From Volutella citrinella (lineage: Eukaryota; Ascomycota; Sordariomycetes; Hypocreales; Nectriaceae), in assembly GCA_034401135.1 (NCBI GenBank), contig JAWZSP010000005.1:2728001-2792000 (forward strand): a stretch of 64,000 nucleotides of DNA, read 5' to 3'. Positions 23,462 through 34,590 of the stretch are shown here, one piece after another. The translations under genes were made by a program, and so were the position numbers. Positions within the stretch are counted from its first letter, which is position 1. Every line of letters starts with the position of its first letter. The notes below the pieces were generated by a model, which was given only the letters and a program-made list of their open reading frames with translations, ran no database searches and was not told the origin of the DNA.

Positions 23462-24963
23462 CTAGAAGAAGATGAGGCTTGCAGCCACATCCGGGTTGCC
23501 ATCAGCAGCCTGCAGTGCCTGGATCGCCTGCTCCCTGGTAGCACCCATGGCCATTAGCGTCTGGACTGCCTCGGGGGCGACATCTTGTCTCGAGACGGCC
23601 GACGGTTGGGATGCTGGCTGAGCCGTTGGCGCCTGGGGAGTCGAGGTCGCAGGAGGAGGTTGCGCCGCGGCGGCCGAGGGTTGCGACTGTTGGGCATCTG
23701 CTGCCAAAACAGCCCCTGAACGTTGGCCGATGGCGGTACCCGACGGACCAGGCAGCGTCGGCTCCTCGACAAAGGTCTCCTCTTCTTTTGGGATTTCGGC
23801 CTCGCCGAGGAAAGGCACCTCCTCGCCTTGGATGATCAGTTTGTCCTTGGCCAGATCTATGCAGGCCTGGTAGCGCTTCAGCATATCCAAACCCAGTAGC
23901 AAATCGACTGACTTGCCCTCCATCACGGTAAAACTACACGGCAGGTGCAGGCTGCCGATTTTTATTTGGGCCGAGTGGACGCGGCCGATGATGTTTGCGG
24001 TTCCCACGCCGCGAGCGACGCCAGCAAATCGAGTGTCGACAAGTCGCATAATATTGCAGGCCTCGGCGCAGGCAGGCGACATGATGGTCGCTTGCGCGCC
24101 GGAATCGACAAACGCTTTCACCTTATGGCCATTGACTTCCGCGTCAATGTAGAGCATATGGACCCTTCCGAACACTGTCATCATCTCGTCAGCCTACTAC
24201 TCCTAGCACTTGCCGTGCCCAACTGCCGACGGGTCAACGGATGCGCACCTTCGGGGTTATGCTCCATGGCGTTCTGTAGATTCTCCATGACTCTCTCCTG
24301 GCGGATCATTTCCTCAATCTTCCTTTGGTTTTCAATGTTGAAGGGGTCATCATTGAGACGCTCAATCTCCCTCTGGCGTTCCTGGCGTTCTCGGTGCTCC
24401 CGGTCCTGGCTATCCTGCAAAATACGAGAGAAGCGCACAGGGTCCTCGACAGCAGCAGCAAGCTCCGGATGTTGCCCTTGAATCTGCTGTCGCAGCGCAG
24501 GGTTTCCTAGAATTTGAAGCCGAATTAACTCTGGGTCCTGCTCATTACTGGCCCTGCGGCGAGGCTGCGGGGGGGGCTGCTGCTGCTGCTGTTGCCGTTG
24601 CTGCTGAGAAACACCGGTGCTCCCTCGCATGTCCCGCACGTGCAAGGCCAGCATCTCTCCATCGACAATCTGGAGCTGTTCCATGGTCTGGGTATCGTCG
24701 GAGATGAGGCGGCCATTGTGATATATGTGCTGAGAGGTCGGGGGGATGTTGGACTCGGCAGAAATAGACTCGCGCAGGGTTGCTACCGTCATGTCGGGGA
24801 AGATTTCGAGATTCAGCAAGCTGTCCTGGTCCCCCTGTTGGGGATTGAACACGTTGAGGGTGATGCGCCTAATGGTCGGTTCATATTAGAACAATGCCAG
24901 CCGGTGTGCACACACAAGGGCGGATCCCATATTTGTTGTCAGGTTGAGCAAGTCGACTTACAT
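23462..24963 (-). CDS. DDI1: Ddi1: ubiquitin-like, retropepsin-type aspartyl protease and UBA domains
   Basis: Exons in transcription order are 24963-24962, 24868-24249 and 24174-23462, giving 444 residues. The ubiquitin-like domain starts [12 protein letters not shown] and occupies about residues 1-75. A Gln-rich linker and a charged helical segment follow. The retropepsin-like domain carries the catalytic motif [11 protein letters not shown] near 229 and LLLGLDML near 300. A UBA domain closes the protein ([16 protein letters not shown]). Ddi1 is a proteasome shuttle and a protease for heavily ubiquitinated substrates, linked to checkpoint control. The start codon is split: exon 1 supplies AT and exon 2 supplies G. 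Without splicing, the ATG is followed at once by TAA. The conserved beta-strand MRITLNV argues strongly for this reading, since the next in-frame Met would remove the first strand. Intron 2 is needed to join HNPE to [11 protein letters not shown]. Confidence 0.92.
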
Positions 24964-25544
24964 GTTGGGCGAGCCTCGTGGTCAGCGGTCGTCCCCGTGT
25001 CCCTGTGCCTCTCGTTGCTGCGAGAACGGCTGCGATCGACGCAGGCGGGAGAATGACGTGTGAAAAAAAAAAAAAAAGTGCAAGGGAGAAGGCACACCCT
25101 CGGTATGCAGCGTCAAGGTGAGCAGGGGAAAAGAAAAAGGGAGCCCAGCTTCAGTAGTTGCCTACAAGGCAGCCAAAAGGTGATGTCATGCACCCCTTCA
25201 CGTGTTTGAGGCCACAAGAGCAGGACCACGGATTGCGAGAATCAGAGTTCGGACGGGGGAGGCTGTCCGACAAGGCGCGGCAAGGCAGGAAAGGATGTCG
25301 ATGCGAGACAAGGCAGGACGAGGTACGACAAATCAAGCAGGATAGAAGTGAACAGAACTCCGTCCAAGCCTGGCACTTAGCTCCAGGAAGCGTGCAAGGT
25401 GGGGGGGGAAGCTTGATCGGCTGGGGGCCGGTAGTCTGGCACGCAAGGGCTGTACTAGTCGGGGACGTAGCTGCAGTGGGGTGGTGGTGGAGGTGAGGTT
25501 TTCTCCTTGAGGTGTGGTACAGTAATGTAATGTGCTTGCAGCTT

Positions 25545-25580
25545 CTGGTTGCAGCTCTGGTTGCAGCTCTGGTCGCAGGT
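25545..25580. repeat. 12-bp tandem repeat, three copies
   Basis: Two perfect copies of CTGGTTGCAGCT are followed by a third with two changes (CTGGTCGCAGGT). It lies in non-coding DNA about 0.6 kb upstream of DDI1. Confidence 0.85.
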
Positions 25581-27399
25581 CGGTTGGTCCGCAGGTGGGG
25601 GATGGATGGAGGAGTCGGTGGAGTGGCGGCGGGACGGGAGCGAGGTGCGTTCCAACCCCGCTAGTCGCAGGGCCGAAGGAGAATGGATGTTTGGAAAGGT
25701 GAGGCAAGGTAATAGTGCATTAAGGCAAAAAATGCAGAGCTCGCCATGCAGCAGCCGGCCACCGGTAATAAGTGCCAAGACGTGGTAGGTAACTTGAAGT
25801 TATTAATTGCACATCCGGTGCTCACGAGGAACCTGGACAAACTGTTTTAGTAGTACCAGCCAGCAGAGACAGTCCGACCTTTGCAGGAAGTCCACGGACG
25901 GTTGAGGGGCAAACAGCCCAGCACTCTCCACTAACTGCCCGGCTAAGACGCGGGCGCTTTCGGGGCAAGCGGCGGTGACGACACGGCCGCAGCCTGCTGG
26001 CATACGCCGCCTGCTAGTAGTACTTACCCGACCTTACAAATGCCATCCATGGACGTGGTTGGGGGCCAGGCCTAGCTGGGGCCTTGGCCATCGATGCCCT
26101 GCAACCCCAGGCACACAGCTCGACCAGATAGTGCGCTGCAACAGTCAGCTTTCAGCAATCCGCCAATTTCCATTCTTCTCCATCCGTCCAGGTGGCCCGA
26201 ATCCATCTTCGAGGTTCCATCCATTCTTCCCACAAAGGCCGCCACGATACATGGGACACATGGCACTAAGCGGACATTTGCCTTTGTATGTCAACGACGA
26301 CATATCTCCTGGTACGATACCGCTACCAGCAGGTACTCACCAAGTAGTGGTACTTTGGATGAATATCACCGGTTCTTTGAATGACTTCATTCGCTACACC
26401 TCATCCAACCCATCCTTGTGCCTCCCAAGCCGGCCTGCTCTTTGGCTCTCACTTGCATACTGCAGTGCCCGTCTCCCTCGTTACCCAGTCACGCGTCGCG
26501 GTCACGACGTCTTCAGGTGGTTATGGATTCGCAGGAATTCGTTTGGTTATTTTCATCGCCCGCCTCGCTCACGCCACCTGTAGTTCCATCTCCAAGGCGA
26601 GATGGCAAGGATGGCTTCTGAGCTGTGCCGCCACCACTAGGCAGAAAAAGACATTTGTGTGGGTAATGAATACGCCCTCGAGACCAGTCTTGCAACTTGA
26701 CTGCAGTACTTGGTGTAGACTGAAGCATCGTGGCTGATGACCCTGTGCCATGGCCGGGCTTTCAGTCCACCCGTTGGCCGTCGGTCAGTCGACCCTTTCT
26801 ACCCCAGCTTCGTATTTGGGGCCGGGACAAGGGCCTCGGCGTGAGATCTACAGGCCTACTGAATTTACTAATGCTTCACCTGGAGTCATCCAGCCTCATT
26901 CGGCATGCAGCTTCTGAGTCAAGCGCCTAGCAGAATGCCAGAACAGCCAGCAAGTTGACACAGTTCTGCCGGGATGTTTTACTACCCCACGCTTCTCGGC
27001 CCTCGCGTAGAGACCCCTGGATGTTCTTCACCCCCGCCAGTGACCCATATGAGCAATGGAAGCCTTCGTGATAGCGCATGAGGCTGTCCAATGAGTGCCT
27101 CAAACATCCAATGCTATGAGAGCAACTCAAGTGCCGTTAGCAACTTGCGCTCCGAGGCGGTTGTGCGATCGCCACGGATGGTGCAGGCCAAGGGCACGGC
27201 CTGTTTCTCGCTCTCAGCCATCCAATGGAGACATACTCCCCCCTGCGGCCAGGCGCCTCGTTGAGGCACAGAGGCAGGAAGACTGCATGGTGATCATCTC
27301 TGCTGCATCTTCATCCTTGCTTGATGATGGGCGCAATTCAAACCAACCCCACGCTCGCGTCTGGTCGGGCGAGTCCATGCACATGGTGGGCCGCTTCAG

Positions 27400-27427
27400 G
27401 CTCGAATAGCTACGCTCGAATAGCTAC
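27400..27427. repeat. 14-bp perfect tandem duplication
   Basis: GCTCGAATAGCTAC is present twice back to back in non-coding DNA. It looks like a recent local duplication. Confidence 0.9.
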
Positions 27428-28697
27428 AACGAGATCCTTGGCCATCTCCGTGCCCCTCCAAACAAACCCCACGGGTCGTGCTCGCTCGATTGGCGGGGAG
27501 GCTCGGTGGCAAGAGCTCATCCAATTAAGCTGTCACCAGGCCAAGCATCTGTCGATGATGGCGGTTGCTCTCAACGCCCATGTCCCCCAGCCTCTGAGCA
27601 GCTTGGCAGCTGGTGGTGCGTGACAAGGCCCCGGTCTTTTATATACGTGATCGAATACTGGGAACAAAATGCCCCACCTGAGCGCTCATTTTTAATCTAC
27701 TGTAAGGTTATACCTGTGTGCGGATCTTGCTCAGCTGCCAGGCCGCCCACCTCTTCCTGCGGGAGGTGCTTATCAAGTTCTAAAAGTGGGACAAGATGCC
27801 ACAGCGGTACCCACGGCGTGCCAATGCTACATTATCACCATTGACTACGAGTAGGCCGTAGGAGGGCCGGAGTCAGTGTGGTAACAGATTTGGGTTTTGG
27901 CAGGCATTGGCGGGCTCTCACCCATTGAACAGGCAAACAGCTCCGGGCATCACCCAACACGGCAGTCACGCGACCGGGACGGCTGACCAGAGGGCCCGTC
28001 ATGTGCTATGTCATTCGGTGGTCCTGCAGCGAAATTCCCCAGAACAGAACAACGGCAGCATTCCCCCGTGGAAGAGAACACGGCAAACAGCAGCTGAGAA
28101 CCAGCTGATTTCCATCCATTGCCTGCTGCCTGCTTAAATATTCGGGGGCCGGCTAGATCCAATCTCGTCTCCAGGTTTTCGGACGGGAACAGGCTCGGTC
28201 CCTGCCAAACCATCATCCGATTGACGACGTCTGGTGGGTCCACCTCATCACAGCTGAGCCATGGCTGATCTGAGAAGGAGAATCCAGCTCATCCAGGCCA
28301 TTCGTTGAACCCACGCCCGGTGATTGATTCATTTGCACTTCAGGGGTCGCGCCTGTTGTCTTCGCATCTGCAGTGACACTGTGCATGGTTTCCATCTGCA
28401 AACCAGCCGACTCACGCCCTGGTGCCGCCGTCCAACTACGAGCAGCTCTCAGTACAAAAGATCCACCACTTTCATCCTCTCGGGCCCCGTCCCGAAGCGA
28501 AGACTCCCCTTGCCTGCTCTACTTTGCCATCCCAGCTTCCCTCCCGAGTTCATATTGGCTCTTCCCACCGCAATCATCCGAAAGCCAGCTTTGCATCCAC
28601 GCCGTCCCCCAGTTTCGGGATCGAAGGGGTTGGCACGGGTGTGGCAAGAGCTGAATGCCCATATTGAGCATCAACATCATCGACATTGAAGGAGGCC

Positions 28698-29832
28698 ATG
28701 GAGAAGAAGAACGAGTTTGCCACGGCCGCCCGCGGCATGATTTTTGGCGAGGGCCAATCCACGGGCCCTGGGGACGAAGATGCCGGTGCCATTGACGACT
28801 CCTGCGATGCAGATGAGGACTTGGTCACCACCCAGCGGACAATCACACTGAAGAGAATGCAGAAAAGGAATTCTGAGGCTGGTTTGATGAAGAAGGTCAT
28901 CCCCTTCCACTGGGCGCCGATGCTTTCTCCACTAACAGACAATGATCTTGAGACCTGCGTTACATTAGAAAACGCTGCACTCTCTGATCCCAGGCATCGG
29001 GCATCTCCAGAGACGGTACTTGCTCCTTTTCTTTTCCCCTCCCCTCCTACCCTTCCGCACTCGGCCCTTTTGTTTGTGACTCCTTAGCTACGCCAGTTCC
29101 CACTCCATTCATTTCCTCGTGAGCATGCGTCAGTAATGGCCCTTGCTGACTGTTGCCCTGGGTAGATCGAATATCGTATCAGGAAGTCAAGTGGTGTTTG
29201 CTATGGCCTGTTCAACACATTCAAACCCGCCGACGCCAAGGATTGGTCGATTGTGACCATGCAACACTCCCGTCCCGTTGAATCCAGCCGCAATGACGGC
29301 TCGAAACTCATCATGTTTGCGCACATTCTTGCGACACTTGGGACTCACCCCGTGGTAACTGACGCAGACATGAAATATCCCGAATCATGGCGAGATCCCG
29401 GGGCATCAACCGGGTCTTCTGTGGGCCATCAGTCGGCGGGAAGAACGATATGCCTTCATTCGTTTGCCGTTTGTCCCGAAGTCCAGGGGATTGGCATTGG
29501 AAAGACTGCGATGAAATCTTACCTTCAACTGATGAACGAATCAGGGGTGGCCGATCGCATTGCCCTTCTCTGCAGACCAGTATGTATTCCTCAACCCCGT
29601 CGGTCCAACTGAACGCCTCTAAACAATACAGTATTCTGTTGAGTTTTACAAGAGTTTTGGCTTCCGAGACCTCGGCATCAGCACAGAAGCACTCGTGGGC
29701 CAGGGCTGGCATTCCATGGTAAGCAAAAATGATGCTCTCCACACAATGAGACCCTAATTAACTTGACTTCCTCAGGTTCTTGATCTGGCCGGCCCAAAGG
29801 TAAAGGTGAAGGAGGAACCCACCCACATTTGA
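28698..29832 (+). CDS. GNAT-family N-acetyltransferase (arylalkylamine/polyamine acetyltransferase-like)
   Basis: Exons 28698-29015, 29166-29579, 29632-29718 and 29776-29832 give 291 residues, with every junction in phase 0. The ATG sits in a good context (GCCATGG). The acetyl-CoA-binding motif A is clear near residue 207: FAVCPEVQGIGIGKTAMKSY fits the Q/R-x-x-G-x-G/A rule. Motif B, with YSVEFYKSFGFRDLG, contains the Tyr typical of the family. The acidic N-terminal part with ETCVTLENAAL resembles the start of serotonin or polyamine acetyltransferases such as yeast Paa1, but about 70 residues upstream look disordered. Likely substrates are small amines, in the cytosol. The exact substrate is not readable from sequence. 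The C-terminus ends in a Lys/Val-rich tail. The gene is convergent with URA5. Exon 1 start is the least certain part of the model. Confidence 0.82.
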
Positions 29833-30184
29833 TGAACCAGCCCAGTATTTAAAATACTAAAACTCGCATCACATTCTGCTATCTTTGGACGCATCATTCC
29901 GGCGCTGGTAGGTTTGTTTATAGAACCAGTTGTCGTAAACGACTATTGGGCAAAAGTACGAGAGTGTGTGTGCTCTCGAAGAGAGTACACTGCAAGAAAT
30001 CACTCACACCTCCCAGCTAAAACCAAGTCCAATACCCTCGATTTTCACTATTTGTTCCTCTTCTTAGTGGTGTAGCCAGTGGCATGCCCTTTTTTGGGAC
30101 TCTCGTGCCAGCCCATGTCGAAGTCGAGCTACGTGATCTCATCTTGATTTGATCCCTGTCTCAGAAGCTGCCCGCTTTTGTCTT
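29833..30184. other. Convergent 3' region of the GNAT gene and URA5
   Basis: This is a 352-bp interval between two stop codons, presumably 3' UTRs. I see no coding frame or RNA gene. Confidence 0.6.
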
Positions 30185-30889
30185 TTAGTCCGTAGCCTTG
30201 TACACCCGACGGTACTCCTCAGTTCGCTTGATGTCGTCTTCTGAGGCAAAGCCCTTCATGCCCTCGATGATGTCGTCCAGAGTCAGGATGGCAAAAATCG
30301 GAATACCGTACTCCTTCTTGAGCTCGCCAATAGCGCTGGGGCCAGGCTTTGAATCGTCACCATCAGCAGCAGGCAGCTTCTCCATCCTGTCCAGAGCAAC
30401 AACGATGCCCGCGACGATGCCGCCCTCCTTCTGGATCTTCTCGATTGCCTCCCGCTTGGCAGTACCGGCGGTGATGACATCGTCAATAATTAGGATCTTC
30501 TTGCCCTTGAGGGGGGCGCCGACAATGTTGCCGCCCTCGCCGTGGTCCTTGGCCTCCTTGCGGTCGAAGGAGTAGGAGATGCGGTCGAGGTTGGCCGGGT
30601 TAAGCTCTCCAAGCTTGACGGCGACAGAGGAAGAGAGGGGAATTCCCTTGTAGGCGGGCCCGAAGACGATGTCAAATTCCAGCCCGGTCGTTTCCTGAGC
30701 CTCGACAATGGAGTTGGCGAAGGCAGTGGCAATGGCACCAGCGAGGCGCGCGGTGTGGAAGAGGCCGGCATTGAAGAAGTAGGGGGAGATGCGCTTGGAC
30801 TTGAGTTCGAAGCTGCCAAACTTGAGGATACTGCCTTCAATGGAGGCCTTCAGGAAATCCTGCTTGTAAGAGGCGATTTGAGAGGCCAT
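30185..30889 (-). CDS. URA5: Orotate phosphoribosyltransferase
   Basis: This is a single exon of 234 residues, the usual fungal length. It begins [19 protein letters not shown] and contains the substrate-binding segment [13 protein letters not shown] near residue 30. [10 protein letters not shown] and [16 protein letters not shown] follow, and then the PRPP-binding signature [17 protein letters not shown] near 133. The enzyme converts orotate and PRPP to orotidine 5'-monophosphate, the fifth step of pyrimidine synthesis, in the cytosol. Asp-Asp of the PRPP loop and the Lys-rich catalytic loop are intact, so it should be active. It is head-to-head with NOG1, 882 bp apart. Confidence 0.96.
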   Translation of the reverse strand: MASQIASYKQDFLKASIEGSILKFGSFELKSKRISPYFFNAGLFHTARLAGAIATAFANSIVEAQETTGLEFDIVFGPAYKGIPLSSSVAVKLGELNPANLDRISYSFDRKEAKDHGEGGNIVGAPLKGKKILIIDDVITAGTAKREAIEKIQKEGGIVAGIVVALDRMEKLPAADGDDSKPGPSAIGELKKEYGIPIFAILTLDDIIEGMKGFASEDDIKRTEEYRRVYKATD

Positions 30890-31771
30890 GGTGGGCTGCC
30901 GGTGTTGCTGCTTCTGCGACTAAAGATCAAATTTGCGATGCGTCGAGGGGTATCCTGCGCTGTGCTAGGCTGCCTATGTCCTTCGGGGTGCTGGGATGCG
31001 CAGTAAAAGTTTGCGGCGAATTGTGTTTGAAGCCCGAGTGACGCCGTCGCCTGCCCGGCGCTGCTTGGAAGCATGGTGGGGTTCGCGGGGCAAAGTTTGG
31101 CCTTGTACCCCTCCCGCAAATTTTGCAGGGCGTGACTTTATGGAGTAGAATTTTAGAGAGAGAAAAGGCCCCTTCATTGTGGCTCCCACCCTAAGGTAGA
31201 AAGTTGCATGTGCGACAACGCCTGTAGGGTGTCAATGTGCCCCAAGAGAGATATCGCGATGTTAGGCTAGTGACTACTAGTGATTCGGTATTTTTAAGTC
31301 AATATTGAGCTGTCTGGCTGGAACGTTGGCTTGCCTATTATTTTTTCGATCACGGTCGACTTGGATGTCAGCCAACTTTGGCACAGACATTCCAACTACA
31401 TGACAACGTGAAGCCGACGTTTACTTCCGGATTCTCTCAGCACTGAGAACCACTAGATAAAAGTGAATAAGCCTACTATTTTTATGTCATGCATAGGTAG
31501 CCGAGCGCCGCCCAATTATTTAAACGCCCAGATACTCAATGTGCTCTGGTACGGCTGGGAAGGAACCATGCATCTCGCTCAATGGGCCGCTATGGAGACC
31601 GAGGGATGGATCCACAGCTTATCGATAGGCGGTGCCCCCGCAGCCAGGCGGGACTCCACCCACCTCTCGTAGAAAAAAAATTGACCGCCCAACTGAATTT
31701 TGCCATTTTCGATACACCACAGCGACTGAGCATCCCCGACATCGAGTCGTGAGACGAGCAGATCGCCCAAA
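30890..31771. promoter_or_regulatory. Divergent promoter region between URA5 and NOG1
   Basis: This 882-bp interval separates two start codons on opposite strands, so both promoters should lie here. It has no conserved frame. The middle, about 31190-31540, is relatively AT-rich, as is common for nucleosome-poor fungal promoters. I cannot assign specific factor sites. Confidence 0.5.
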
Positions 31772-33964
31772 ATGAAGACGACTTGGAAGGACATCCCCCC
31801 CGTTCCGACTCAGCAGGAGTTCCTGGACATCGTGCTGAGCCGGACACAGCGAAAGCTGCCCACCCAGATCCGTGCTGGGTTCAAGATCAGCCGTATTCGA
31901 GGTACAGTCTCCTGCACCCAGCCTTTCCCTTCCCTCCCCATCCTCCTCACCACAGAGCCGTGCTGACCGATGTTTCTTCCGCCCCAAAACAGCCTTCTAT
32001 ACCCGCAAGGTCAAGTTCACCCAAGAGACCTTCTCTGAGAAGTTTGGCGCTATCCTCGAGAGTTTCCCCCGTCTCCAGGATATCCATCCGTTCCACAAGG
32101 ATCTCCTCAACACCCTCTACGATGCCGACCACTTCAAGATCGCTCTCGGCCAGATGTCGACCGCCAAGCACCTAATTGAAACCATCTCCCGAGACTACGT
32201 GCGACTCCTCAAATATGCCCAGTCGCTGTTCCAGTGCAAGCAGCTCAAGCGAGCCGCTCTCGGTCGCATGGCCACCCTCATCAAGCGCCTCAAGGATCCC
32301 CTGCTCTACCTCGACCAGGTTCGCCAGCACTTGGGTCGTCTGCCTGCCATTGACCCCAACACCCGAACTCTTGTCATCTGCGGATACCCCAACGTCGGAA
32401 AGTCCAGCTTCCTTCGAAGCATCACCCGCGCCGATGTCGACGTCCAGCCGTACGCCTTCACCACAAAGAGCTTGTTCGTTGGTCACTTCGACTACAAGTA
32501 CCTGCGCTTCCAGGCCATTGATACCCCCGGTATCCTGGATCACCCCCTTGAGGAGATGAACACAATCGAGATGCAGAGGTTTGCTCAACCTGTTCCCCAA
32601 AGACATGTGTCACAAGACTAACAACCTCGCTAGTATCACCGCCATTGCCCATTTGCGATCCGCCATCATGTACTTCATGGATCTCTCCGAGCAGTGCGGT
32701 TACACTGTCGGCGCTCAGATGCAGCTGTTCAAGAGCATCAAGCCTCTTTTCGCCAACAAGCTCGTCTTCATCGTCATCAACAAGATCGATGTGACTCGGC
32801 CCGAGGACCTGAGCCCCGACGTTCAGGAGGAGCTTCAGAGCCTCCTCAAGTCTGGCGAGGTTGAACTGCTCCAGCTGTCCTGCAACACCTCGGAAGGTGT
32901 CCAGGAGGTCAAGAATGCCGCCTGCGAGCGCTTGATTGCCGAGCGTGTGAACCAGAAGCTCAAGGCCGGAACCAACAGCAGCGGCGCCATCGGTGGCCGA
33001 CTGGCTGATGTCATGTCCCGAATCCACGTCGCCACACCAATGGGCGGCCAGACCCTCGAGACTTTTATTCCCGAGGGCATCAAGGATCGCAAGAAGTACG
33101 ACAAGCAGGATCCCGAGCGTCGCAGACTCGCCCGAGATGTCGAGGAGGAAAACGGCGGTGCTGGTGTTTACAGCGTCGACATGCGTGCTGATTGGGAACT
33201 TGCCAACCCCGACTGGAAGTACGACAAGATCCCCGAGATCTTTGACGGCAAGAACGTCTACGACTTCATTGACCCTGATATCGAGGCCAAGCTCGCCGCT
33301 CTCGAGGAAGAGGAGGAGAAGCTGGAGGCGGAGGGATACTACGACTCCGATGAGGAAATCGAGGACGATGAGGAAGCCGAGGTCATGCGCAAGGCTGAGC
33401 TCATCCGCGAGAAACAGCAGCTCATTCGCAACGAGGCCCGCATGAAGAAGCGCCTCAAGAACCAGGCCATCATCCCTCGTAAGCTGGCCAAGAAGCCCCT
33501 CAGCGAGTTCGAGGATGCCCTCGACCAGCTTGGTGTCGACACCACCGACATCACGGAGCGCGCTCGCTCCAAGTCCCGCCCTCGTGGCCGTTCGCTGTCC
33601 CGCAGCCGCGCCGGAACCGAGGACCCCGATGCCATGGACCTCGACGGCCGTTCTCGCACCCCCCGCGACCGTATGCGTTCGATGAGCCGTGCCCCCACGA
33701 CCAACCGTCTCAACGACGGTGTCCGGGATGAGGGAACTCGTACCAAGGCTGAGCGCATCGCCAAGCTCCACCAGAAGAAGATGAACCGCATGGCCCGACA
33801 GGGTGAGGCTGACAGACACACTACCGCCTCCAAGGACAGGCACTTGGTGAGTAATTCCCTTCTTCATCCAATGGTTTCCTTACCCACATGCGAATTGTTG
33901 CTAACGAACATCTTCTCTACAGCTCGCCGGAAAGCGTGGCATGGGCAAGACCCAACGCCGATAA
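31772..33964 (+). CDS. NOG1: Nucleolar GTP-binding protein 1
   Basis: Exons 31772-31901, 31993-32578, 32634-33846 and 33923-33964 give 656 residues, the normal length. The protein opens [19 protein letters not shown]. It has the P-loop [10 protein letters not shown] near residue 173, the G3 motif DTPGILD near 220 and the G4 motif NKIDV near 290. A charged region with repeated Glu/Arg and Arg/Ser dipeptides leads to the C-terminal end [13 protein letters not shown], supplied by the 42-nt last exon. Nog1 is an essential 60S assembly GTPase that scans the peptide exit tunnel in nucleolar and cytoplasmic pre-60S particles. Intron 2 interrupts the GTPase domain just after the G3 region. The gene is convergent with GDI1. 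Confidence 0.96.
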
Positions 33965-34590
33965 TGGACCGTGTTGGGTTTGTGTGGCATTTCCCAACCC
34001 CTCCCGGCTTGTGTGTTTCTCTCCTTTTCGCATTATTTCCAGCTTGCGGGTTTGCAGTGCTGCGCGGTTTCCGGGTTGTTTTGCTTGGGAGTTGAGGCGT
34101 ATGAGAAGATGATGGAGACACATGTTTCGCTCATGACGCGCGCGACGCGGATCGTGACGAGGTGAAAACCGTGTCTCGGGACTACCCAAAGAATGAGAGC
34201 AATGGAGGGTCAAAAAAGTCTGATTTTTCATTCCAAGCTTCCACCAAGGTCGACTAGATACTGGCAGCTAGACTTGCGACAATGTCATTAGCCTACACCC
34301 TGATGCAGGATGCGATGGGTTATTGTTGCCAGGAGGAACATTTTATATATCATGATTACGATTTCTGGAGCAGAATAGACAACACCAGCGTGTATATATC
34401 GAAGAGGTATATTTCATCACGATGCCAGCATTTACAACGAGCAAGCAGCAACTCATTCCCCTTGTCGCGCACACGGCTAGAACTATTTACCAGAGTACGC
34501 TCATCGCGATCGCCAAAGGTACAGGGCTCCAAATACTGCATTTTGACCCAATTTCGTCTGGGCCACAGCCCTCGCTGCATCACGTGGAGC
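33965..34590. other. Convergent 3' region of NOG1 and GDI1
   Basis: This is a 626-bp interval between two stop codons. It contains several TATATA-like stretches (34340-34360, 34390-34400) that could serve as 3'-end signals. I see no conserved frame. Confidence 0.5.

Larger units (their letters stand above)
24964..28697. other. 3.7-kb gene-free interval between DDI1 and the GNAT gene
   Basis: This interval separates two divergent start codons. It holds a poly-A tract near 25063-25077, a 12-bp tandem repeat (25545-25580) and a 14-bp tandem duplication (27400-27427). Open frames here are short and mutually overlapping, with no recognisable domain. From about 28330 the sequence becomes C/T-rich and probably includes the leader of the acetyltransferase gene. 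Confidence 0.5.

Noticed and set aside
32458..33867. 469-residue open frame on the minus strand across NOG1
   Set aside because: It is antisense to conserved NOG1 coding DNA and is rich in Leu, Val, Gly and Asp, the usual mirror of GC-biased codons. It shows no domain.
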